DNA of 64,000 nucleotides, from contig JAZGTN010000015.1 of NCBI GenBank assembly GCA_037783415.1, positions 4,289,001 through 4,353,000 on the forward strand, in the 5' to 3' direction. Positions 37,901 through 49,900 of the stretch are shown here, piece by piece. The position numbers were made by a program, and so were the translations under genes. Each line of letters opens with the position of its first letter. Positions within the stretch are counted from its first letter, which is position 1. The notes under the pieces were generated by a model, which did no database searches, had not been told where the DNA came from, and saw nothing but the letters and a program-made list of their open reading frames with translations. This DNA comes from Leptasterias polaris (Eukaryota; Echinodermata; Asteroidea; Forcipulatida; Asteriidae).

Positions 37901-40900
37901 GCAACAAAATGACGTCTTTGTGTCAATGTACCGACACCGAGTGTCGCCTGGTGTTCTTCTGTGTGCTGTTAAACATGCGTCTTATGCGGCGGTGCGCCTT
38001 TTCTGTTGACGTTTGAATTTTTTGGGGGTAATTTTAGGGTCCTGCATCTTGTCCGCCGAGCGTCTTATCCGCAGGAAAATACGCTACCAATGTTACACGT
38101 GTGCTTTAAGCATACTGGGGTAACTATGGGGGGGGGGGGGGGGAGGGAGGGGCTGTCCATTCCTGCCCCCGGTTTGAAACTTAGGCCTTTGAGATTATTT
38201 ATTACATTTCATAAGCTTTTTACGAAGTACAATTAATCAGTGTTGGTCGGTAATAGTTTTGAGAATTCCTAATTATCAGTGTCGGACCCTGTCGCATTGC
38301 AGTCGTCCTTTGTGTGCGTTGCGCCCGTGCGCTCTTCAGCACGCGATTATCGCAGCGCGCAAATTGTTGTTTTTATTTTACTTTCTTGTTCTTTATAATT
38401 AGAAGCGTTAATGATCTAGAGGTGATCACATCGAAACAATTACTCTCCGGGTGGTGCCTCCATTTTGTCACAGGTCTTTCTAACTTTTGGCTAAGTAATT
38501 TTTGAAGGACCTGGTCGGTTCGTCTATTAGTAAAAAATAAAGATCAAACAGAGATATGCATTGCTTCTTCTTATATTATTATTCAAATCAATCATTAATC
38601 AAAACATATACAAGGATTTACAATAATGTTGGGATTTAAGTACAATCGGCTTGTGTAATTAATTATGAGAAATAGGCTTCGATGAGCAGAGCTTCAAGGA
38701 TATTCTCAGAGGTTGGTGTATCATCAGCACAAAGGGATGGAAAGCGTCAGAGGTTGTTATCATCAATACAATGGGATGGAAAGCGTCAGAGGTTGTTATC
38801 ATCAATACAATGGGATGGAAAGCGTCAGAGGTTGTTATCATCAATACAATGGGATGGAAATTGCGAAGAGGCGGACCGGGCCGGCTCCCCAAAGCGTGAT
38901 CTGTAAGGGACAGGGTAGATCAACGAGAGGTGATATACAATTATAAGAAAGAACACCGGAGAGTAATTGTTTCGATGTGATCACCTCTAGATCATTAACG
39001 CTTCTAATTATATCATTGCAACAACAAAAATGATCGACGTTACTTAAGAAAACAGCAATGAAGTAATTTTTATATAAACAACAATTTACTTTACGAAAAT
39101 GTATAATGGAAAGAATTGCAATCTCACACATTCTTCAAAAAGTCAACAAATCTTTCTAACGTCAAATAAACTTAGGATTTATTTAACATAAAACGGAGTG
39201 GGATATTTCCTCTAAAATTATCGTCAATAGCCTATATTAAATAATACAATCATCGTTTATACAATTCATTAAGATAACAAAGTAAGAAGCCTACCTGTAA
39301 GGGACAGGGTAGATCAACGAGAGGTGATATACAATTATAAGAAAGAACACCGGAGAGTAATTGTTTCGATGTGATCACCTCTAGATCATTAACGCTTCTA
39401 ATTATAAAGAACAAGAAAGTAAAATAAAAACAACAATTTGCGTGCTGCGATAATCGCGTGCTGAAGAGCGCACGGGCGCAACGCACACAAAGGACGACTG
39501 CAATGCGACAGGGTCCGACATCAGGAATAATAAAGAGAGAATAATAAATGAGAAAATAGTATTAGCTGTTGCACACTGCTTACCAACCAAAAGGACCTGT
39601 CGTGTAAATGCAAAAAATAGTTAATGGCCTGACGCTTCGACCCTAGACTAGGCTTGAAGCGTCAGGCCTTTAAGTATCTTTTAATGATAATGTTGTAAAG
39701 TTTACTGTAGTTACTAGGATATGTAAGCTGTAGTCCGTTGTAGTCCAATTTAATTTTCATTCCAAGGTCATGATCACTTCCTTGACACTGGTTAATGCCA
39801 CTTTCATAACAACGCATTTGTTATTTAAAAGGCAGCTTTTTACAGACGGCGTGAACCAATTTTTATGGTTGTGGTTTGTTGGTGACCTGGGGATGACATC
39901 ATGACTATGACGGCGATTATATAAGCCCAGTTTTATTCTTCTTATTATTAGTCAGTTCAAGGTTCAGAGCTTAATAATTGATCAAATCCAGTATGGGGTT
40001 GATCATGATTTGATTTGATTTGATTTGATTTAACTGGGTTTTCACCTTTGACCCTTTAGCTCAAGGATAACGAAGCAATAAACACCATTTCTAAGGTCGG
40101 GTGCTACGTGTCAATTGCTGCATTGACTGTGGCTCTTGGCCTCCTGTTGTACCTCAAGTGAGTATTCAAAAGAACTGTTTGAGTGCTTATAGCATTATCA
40201 AATAGTTTCCAAAGACAAATTGTAGAGTTTGAAATTATCAATATTGTAAAAAATCTGATTCAATCTCAGGGGCTGAAAAAAAAATCTATCCTTTGCGCCT
40301 GTGCATTGGTTTGTACACAAAGCAATGGCCGCCTGGTTAATGTCAATGACACCGAAGTCACGCGTGTGGTCGCCAAAAGTCCTGTACCCAATGAGTTGAT
40401 TGAAAACATCTGTTCCCCAACTAGCTGGGATTCTTTTGATGTCTTGCCGTCATTTCTGCGGTTAGAAAATGGGAGATAACCCCTCGCAAGCCCTCCTAAG
40501 TGATTTATTACGTGTGACAGTCGTGACTGACAGCCTGCTGAAGATTAGTTACGCTGAAACAGGTGCCTCGTTTGAAGGTTAAAAATCCCTGAAAACAGAG
40601 AAAATTACTTTGTATTTGTATTTTTCATTAAAACGCGAGCAATTTTCCCAGGTTGTTGAGTATTTTTTTTATATTGAAACCTAATGAATGAAATGCATTT
40701 ACAATGATGTTTCTTAACTTTTCGTTTCAACCTATCCTGTACAGGTCGTCTTTGTCATCAGAACGCATCATCATCCACATTCATCTGATGAGTGTGACCC
40801 TGATTGCTTTGACCACCTTTGTGCTTGGTAGCACAGCAACTGAAAATGAAGTAAGTGCAGATTATTCCTGATAGACGCCATCTTTACAGGCAACTTGGGT

Positions 40901-43900
40901 AGTGGTTTAGAGTCACGTCAATGGTTCTAATTTGTCCATGCAGCTAGTTCGAGTGCGCAAATTTAGTTAACCTATGGTTGACCACTTACTAGCAACATAC
41001 ATGCGCAGTGACGTACTCACTCAAACTACTCGTTTGGAAGTCCAGTCAACCATCGGTAGGGTATTCAAGCCGTTTTGCTACAGAGTCACTGGTTCCCTTC
41101 TGTGCTTTACACAGGGCTAGCATGAAACAAAGCTACTGGGACTAGGGAAGAAACCATGGTCCTGAGGCTGGTTTCAAATGGTCGACCACAGCCTTGGTTC
41201 AAGTCAAAATAGTCGACCTTTAGTTAACTATGGTGCGCACTTGAACTTGCTCCAAGTGGTTCACTTAACAATCATGCAAGGAGACAAATAGAACTCCCTC
41301 GTGTGGTATTTACGCTTAACGCTAAGTTGTGCATCAAAAACATCATTCCCTGTTCAGATGGCCGACTTTACACTATGTGACGTCAAGTGGGAAGTATCTA
41401 TTGCTTTCCGTTTTAGTCTTTTTGTAAGTCATTCCTGGGATAGTTTTTTCAAAGTTCCACCATTAATCATGCCCTTCTTTATTATTTTTATTATTGTTGG
41501 TTTAATAAAACGCTTCATTTGTAGCCTGGAGGCTAAATTGCTAGAATGTTTACAATTTACAAGCAATTTAAGCCATTGCTGAAGTCGTTCAGTTCAGACA
41601 CGGCCTTTGGTGTTTGTGGGAACATGTAAATAATGAATTATATTATGGTTTTTATTCTCTTTTTTTTCTCTCTCATTCTTTACAGACTTTGTGCAAGTTC
41701 ATCACTATCGCCCTTCACTTTTTCTTCATGTCCATGTTCAGCTGGATGCTGGTGGAGGGAATCCACCTCTATCGCCAGGTCATCTCTGTTTTCGAGAGCG
41801 AGAAATCACGCATGTGGGTCTACTTTGCTATCGGATGGGGTACGTTCCTGTTTTGTGACCCATCAGCTAATTTCTACTCAGTATTTTTGTCATTACACAC
41901 CCAACAGCACAATTAGTACAAATAAGTTTCATGGCCAAGTGGTTAACAGCACCGAACTCAAGTTCTGGTATTTCTGATCACTAGAGTGTGCGGGTTCGAG
42001 TCCTGGTCGTGACAATGGTGTCCTTAAGCAAGACCTTCAACCTTTATTGCGTTATCCTTCGGATGGGACGTAAAGCCGTAGGTCCTGTGTGTTGTTATAA
42101 AAACTATCAATGCCTGTAAAAGAACCTGGTACACATTTATCACTAAGGGAAGGGGTTCACCCCGATGTGTCTGGCAGTGTGTATTTCACCCCGATGTGTC
42201 TGGCAGTGTGTATTTCTTCAATCATTGAAGGCTGCACTCAAAAGGAAGAAGAAGAAGTGCGCCTATACGTGCGCTATTAATGACTTCAATAATATTATTA
42301 TTATTATTATTAAGTCTAACGAAAGATGCTCCATGCCCAAAACACGATATCTCTGTGCTATTAATTTAATGCGCCAGCCTGGGGGAGCTATTGACAATAT
42401 TATTTTCAGTTGATTTGTCGTGTCATGGCCGAGTGGTCAAGAACACCGGACTCAAGCTCTTGTGTTTCTGATCAGCAGAGTGTGGGTTCGAGTCGCGGAC
42501 ACCCAGTCTTGAAAGTTTTGTCCTTAAGCAAGGCACTTAACCATTATTGCTTTATCCTTTGGATGGGATGTAAAGCTGTTGGTCACGTGTACTGTGTAAA
42601 GCTCTTGTGTTTCTGATCAGCAGAGAGTGGGTTCGAGTCCCGGACTCCCAGTCTTGACAGTTTTGACCTTAAGCAAGGCACTTGACCATTATTGCTTTGT
42701 CCTTTGGATGGGATGTAAAGCTGTTGGTCACGTGTATTGTATAATGCACTTAAAAGAACCCAGTTACACTTATCATAAAAGAGAAGGTTTTGCCCTGGAG
42801 TTTTTGGCTGGTCCGGCAGCAATATGCGCCACCTCACCTTGTATACCTTACAAGGTATTGTATTACGATCTCATGAAATCATTCTTAAAGGCAATATATA
42901 ACTTTGGTTTTTGGAACCGTTTGGATATTTTAATCCTGTATAAATGTAGATATATATACAATAAAACTAACCTGTGAAAATTTCACCTCAAAAGGTAGTT
43001 GCAATTTTGAGATACCGCTGAAAACCAAAGCAAACTATGTCCACGCAGGAAGAATAATCCCTATAGGAATACACAATCTGAGAAACGTTTGTGACAGAAA
43101 CGCTTCTCAGATTTCAATTTTGGGGGATAAAAAGTGATATCTTTTCCCAATATCGCAGTACTTCGAAGTGAAATGATTCTCAAAATGCTTTATACTATCG
43201 AAAGCTGCTGTACTTCTAACCAAGTAAGTTTTTATTGCCATTTATTTTCAGAGTCATTACCAAACGTATACAGAACCTTTAACAAGCTCCACCAAATAAA
43301 CATTTTCAGAGCCAGGAGTATCATTTATGACAGACCATAGAGAAAGGACCTTTCTCTATGGACAGACATGGCGCTTTATAAATGTACACTATTGTTACTA
43401 TTATTGTTTACCATGTAGGAATCCCTGTTGTTGTTGTGACTATTGGAACAGCCATCTTCATTTCTGACTATGGGGTCGATACAATGTGAGTACATTTATT
43501 ATTGTCTGGAGGTTTATTTTTACATTTGGGTTTTCAGATGCTGTTTTCTCTGTCATCAAATTTGATTAAATAGCCTTTGGAGAACTTCAAAATTGCTGTT
43601 ACTTGTTGTTTAGCAAATTCTTGTTATTTTTTATTTTTTTTTATTTTTTTTTGGGGGGGGTTCTCCCCAGTGTCATCATTTGATATTTACCTTTTTTTGT
43701 TTTTTTGGGGGGGATGGCAAGAAGAGACAAACACACGATTTTGGGGGGGAATTGGACGAAACAAACTTTCCATTTTTGAGCTCGCAAGCTTGCAAGCTTT
43801 CACGCTTTGCGCTCAGAGCTAAGTTTTTTTCTTCAACATCCTATCACATCCCTGTAATAAGAAGAATAATGTTTTGTGTACGGTCTTTTACAGGACTTGC

Positions 43901-46900
43901 TGGTTACCCGGAGACAGTATCTGGGTTTTCATGGGCCCCATCATTCCAACAATTGCGGTGAGTTTTCAGGCTTTCAATGCAAAGTATACCTCTGGATTTT
44001 GAATACGTTCGATTGTTTACAACCTGTATGAATGTAGATATACACAATAAAAACTATGAGAGGTTTGCGGTAACACCATGTTAAAATCTCTTTTGAGTAA
44101 CTGTTGGTTCGGAAAAGAACCGGTAGTTTAACGTTTCGATCAGTATGCTCTGATCGTCTTCAGGAGAATGCTGGACTCTGTTGCTGGATGCTGCTTAATT
44201 CTGAAAAGAACCGGTAGTTTAGAACCAACAGTTACTCAAAAGAGATTTTAACATGGTGTTACCGCAAACCTCTCATAGTTATACTCCCACCATGCAAAGC
44301 TTCAAATCCTAATCAATAAAAACTAACCAATAAAAGGTGGTAGCATTTTTGAGATTTCACCGAAAATCTGGAGTGGTTACGTCCATGTAGGAAGAATAAT
44401 CCCTAATAGGAATACACAATCTGAAAAAACCTTTCTGACAGTAACATTTCTCAGATCCAAATGTACGGGTATAAAAACTGATTTCTTTTTACATAACCAC
44501 ATTACTTTGAAGTGAAATGTTTCTAAAAATGTTTTATACTATCGAAAGCTGCTGTACTTTTTCTAACCGATAATTTTTTATTGCCATTAATTTTAAGAGT
44601 GATTACCAAATGTATACCTTCCCTTTAACACACATCAGTGTATTTGTAAAACACAAAAAACTATTGTGTGGTTCATCAGTGGTAAATTTGTGAGATACCC
44701 CAACATGCCCTCATTCCTCCAGAGTCAACTGATATGACTTTCTGTCAACCAGTGATGCAATTGTGCTGAAGTGTACATACTGATGCCACTGCCTAGATCC
44801 TCCTAAATAAGTAAACCTTTTGTGTCTTGTGTAGACTTGTGTAGAATGTGTACTTGTGTACAAACTAATTGTATTGAAGACATGTACTGAACTTACAGAA
44901 TTGCTGTTTTTTTTTCTTCTGAAGGTGAACCTTGTCGTGCTGATCATGGTGTCCCGTATTGTGATGTCGGCTTCAAAGCTACAGCAAGAAAAACCAGCCT
45001 TTAACAGTGTCAAGTAAGCCTTATATCCAGTGATGTAGATCAGTGACTCTTATCAATTGTTTTTCTTCTCTTAGGAACAGGGGCCGATTTCACAGAGAGC
45101 TATAAGATTGTTCCTAATTGTTTATCAGTCTTAATTGCAAAGCAAAGTGTGATATCGCACTTCAAATCACTATAGTGATGTTAACAACTGTTCTCACGAT
45201 GGATCTTAGCGCTTTGTGAAATCGAGCCCTTCTTACAAAAAGAGCACTCCATGAAAACAAGCAGACTGTCCCTGGGATAACTAGTGCTTGTTTGTTTCTG
45301 CAGCTTGATACAGCACGAAACAAAGGAGACACTCAGGGGCTAATGTTATACCACAGTAACAGATTGTAGATTTTTATTGGTCGAGAACCAATCACGTAAT
45401 GTGCTACAAAGACGCATGTACATGGCCGAGGGGAATATGAGTGATGTACCCCACAGGGTACACTACCTTGCTCTCCCCCACCGCTGGTCATTTCCAGCGC
45501 CTTTTGCAGTCGACCAACTTGTGTTGAATCCCCAATGCTTGAACGTAAAGTATGAGACCTTTTCCCTTTTACATAGCACCACGTAATGGTTTACAAGGTG
45601 CTGTGGCGCAATATGCAGCCAATCAAACCAAGAACACTTGGGCGAACCCCTTCTCTTTACAGTAAGTGCACTGGGTTCTTTTATGTACATTACAAGAAAC
45701 ACAGGACCTACAGCTTTACGTCCCATCCGAAGGACGGAGTAGTAAAGGTTAAGTGTCTTGCTCAAGGACACAAGTGTCTCTACCGGTACTCGAACCCACA
45801 CCCTGCTAATCTGAAACACCAGAGCTTGAGTCCGGTGGTCTTATATCCGTTCGGCCACGGTACGATGCCACAACACATGTGTTCTTTATGGCTATAATTA
45901 TTATTGTATTATTTTTTTATTCCTAGGGCAGGGTTGCGTAGCTCTTTGCTTCTGCTGCCAATAATGGGAGTCACCTGGATATTTGGCTACTTTCAGTCTG
46001 CAAGTGAAGTTTTTCAGTATGCATTCGTCACTCTGAATTCTTTTCAGGTATGTATTTGCATTGCTGAATGCAGTATTCATATATTTTATTTTAAGCTTTA
46101 TTGACTTTTTTGTACCAGAGTCTGTTAAGCTTTTCAAATGCAGCCATGATGGTTGCCAATGTAGTTTGGACTCAGATTCCAGTCAGAATCTTTTGTGAGC
46201 AAATTATTGTGGGATTTTGAAACGAATTCATAACTGATTGATGTAATGGACGAAAGGAATTTTCCTGTCGGGGAGAATAAAGGCAGTTGAATTGAATTGT
46301 CATGCTCACATGGGCTATTCTTTTCTAGTAGTTATCATTGTTGATAAATGTAGTATTAATAGCTGTTATAGTAACTTAAGTTATACCTCGATTGAAACCT
46401 TTTAAAATTCTATTTTTGTAGGGATTCTTCATGGCCCTGTTCCATTGCTTCATGAGCACTGAGGTATGTAAAGTTTATAGTTCTTAAAATATTAATTTCA
46501 CAGTGTGTAAAAGCATATCATGTTGTGTGTATTCAATAAGAATGTGCTCCACGGAACGAGCAGATAGACTCTTGTCTATCTTTTATGTGTAGTGTAGTAT
46601 AATTTGTTTCTGGATTTGATGATGTCGCGTCAGAAAATTGAGTAAGCACTCATCGTGATTTGCAGAACCTCGGCAGTGAGCCACGGTATCCTGGAATCTC
46701 AAAATGCTTGGACTTACCTCAATTGAGCAGAATATAATGATGAACCAATGGGCAACCTGTCCGTTCTTGTATGCCAAATTTGTGCAACGGGACAAAGGTC
46801 TGGAATCGGAGGTTACACAATTACCCCCGACTAGTTTCTATTAATCAGATCAAGGCCCAATTCCAAACTTACAAGTAGTAAATAAGCAGGACAGTTCTTT

Positions 46901-49900
46901 TCAGAACTGAGAAGTCTACCGAATTCAAAATAATCTACTCCGCGGCAGTAGAATCAATAGCAAGACAAGTTCTCAAAGAACAAAATCTACCTAGGAAGTA
47001 GATGTACAAATGTACACATGGTGTTACCGCAAACCAAATATACATTGATACCTCACCATGCAATGCCTCAAATCCCATATAAGCGTACAGTACTAAGCGT
47101 TCTTCATTTACACAGCTAGTGCTGAAATGTTGCACTAGCCCTGATGAATGGAATTTGTTGTTTTTAAGCCGAGCCATGAAATTGGGACCTGGTTGATTTA
47201 AATTCTCTCAAATGTATCTACTGTGTGCTTTGAAACAAACTGTACTCTTACACCCGGTTCAGACAGGCGCTTTAGAGTCGCGCCGAACCAAACTATTGAA
47301 TTAAGTACATGAAAAGTTCGACGTCTGAAACAGTTAAGAGCGACTGGACGCGCTAGAAGTCGAAAGATCGACTGTTGCAGTCGTTCGGAACGACTCTGGA
47401 GCGCCTTGGTTTCAGAAGTCGATCTTGTCATGAGCCGAACCTATTGTAAATGTTTGGTTAAGTTCGCCTGTCTGAAACCGAAATTTAATTGGGTCGACCT
47501 AGAGTCGCTCCTAATCTATTTGGTTCGACGCGACTCTAGAGCGCCTGTCTGAACCGGGTGTTACTGTAGGGGTGTCCCAAGTGAGCTCTTTTGTGGGCTG
47601 CTATTGTAGGCAATCTGCAAGGAGAAGAAAAAGAAACATTTACATTTCAATTCTTGTAATTTTCCATTGTATAGTGGGACGCTGTTAGAAAAAGGAATCT
47701 TGTGGTACAGAGGTGTGCATCTCAAAGGCAGTGCAGTTAGTTGCCTTTAAAGAGGAAAGGAATCGTCAAATTCATTTTGGAGTGATGTACTCATTTTCAA
47801 ATAGATAGAGTCCTCATGTGAATGGGGAAAAATTACATTTCTCTAACCTCACGTTAAATTGTGTAAATTGCCCAAAACATTCCCCGTTCAAAAATGTGCA
47901 AACCCATTTTTCTCAGAATGGATGGTTAGATGTTTACAAATTTTGCCCCGAAAGGTTATCGAATACAATTTGCAATTTCCACAATTTTATCGTGAGGTTA
48001 GAGACTTGTAATTTTTTCCCCACTGACTTGAGGACTCCATATATTGGAAAATGAGTACATTACAAAAATTGACATTTCCCTTTCTCTTTAAAGTTCCCCT
48101 TTAAAATCAGATGATCCTTCCCCCAGTCACAAAAGTAGGGGTGTAACCCCCATCCCCTTCTCTTTCCTTTAGGATTCATGCCTGTGATCTAGGACATAGC
48201 GAAGACTCCCTTATGCTTTCAGGTGACAGTGGCAAAGAGTTATTGTAATGTAGTCATTGCTAGATGCGGTCGATTGTTTGTGTCTTTTACAGGTTAACAA
48301 CGCCCTCAAACAGAAGATCAGACGTGTAAAGGACAGCAGCATGGGTGGCGCCTCAACTGTGGACTCGGTAAGAAAATCTCAAATTCTACCTCTTCTTCCC
48401 AAATCATGTACTTCATTTACAGGATCTGTTCGAAAAATTTGAATCAAATTTATCTGTTAATATTGACGATTCCCGATGGCCTTGCCACACAGGGTTCTAA
48501 AACTGACATGGTATGTGAACATAAGCTGGTGAAGCAAAACGAATAAAGCATGACAAAAAATGGGTCCCCTTGAATAATCACGTAGAGAGGGGGCTTGCTT
48601 TTGCGTGGACTTGATTCTTTTTTAAATTGATGTTTAAACAAATGCCATTCCTAATCCCAGCTCCATCCTAAATGCCTCATGTATGCTGACAAAGCCCCAC
48701 TGTACACGGTTATTTCACCATTGGACATCGGAGATGATCTTCTGTATGACATGAAATAGCTGGGTGAGTGAGTGGTCAATCTCTGATCAAATAAACCAAA
48801 AATCAAAAACAAAAATCGGCCAAAATTCTGGAAGTTTACGTGAAAAAATTTCTGGTGGTGCACATTTTTACACTTCACTACTGTCTTTGTTCACGCCTTC
48901 ATTCAGCATATATACATCACCAGCAATTTCACTTGCCATAGTATGTAGTTGCGTGGTTTTTTTTATGTGACACTTACACCAAGCAAAAAATTAAAGTAAA
49001 AATGTTTGCTGCAAATCACACTTCAACTTGCTTTTTAATTGTTGCTTGAGAAATTCAATGGAAAAAACAAAACACCCCTACAAATTGTGTATAAAGCAGA
49101 GATTGCATTGAATGCATTTAGCATGGAGGCTGGAGCTAAGGCACACACTAGCCATGTCTGAAATGGTTGTTAATGGCTACGGCTATGGCTCAAATGAATG
49201 TTAGTCAACCCGACTTCTTATCTACCCATGTTGCGTATCGCCAAACATGACCAATTCAGACACGGCTTCTAATCTCAGCTTTGTCTTATCTCTGGCACAT
49301 CCACAATGGGAAACAGGTGCAGGTGGGGTTTTGGGAAAGGGATGTCCCTTGATCATGAGGCTTGCAACCCCCAAAATATAAAAGAAATATATTACATCTT
49401 TCACCTGCCCCCTTTACAAAAAATTAAAATTGAAAAACACCAACTTTTTAATACAATAACAAGCAGGAAGAGTTAATGCAGGCAGAAAGGTGTCAGTAAA
49501 TTTGTTGTGGTCTATCACAAATGAAAACTTAATAATTGACCAACGCCTCTCTGAGCCCAAAGATATTTCCGTCATCCCTACACAACTTGCTTCTCTGGAC
49601 TCGGGTCCCTGCAGTCCAAAACAAATTCTTCATGGTGCAGTGTATGTTACAGCATCAGCTTGAAAACTTCATCCGATGGCTTCGACCCCTTGCATATGAC
49701 ATCGTAAGCTTACACACAGCACTCTCACTGACGTCAAAAGGAGGCTCCTGATTGGTTGGCAGGTGCATCAGGCGTGTACATGTGCCGTTGTTGTCTGACT
49801 TATGATGGCATATACAAGGGGTTTACTGGCTATACACTGTGCAAATGATGCTCATATTCAAACTTTAGGACCCACTTTTAGCCCAATCCTTTCCTTCATA

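Noticed and set aside
38682..38946. Overlapping frames of 74-77 codons on both strands
   Set aside because: Products of the 39-bp tandem repeat inside the long-TIR element.
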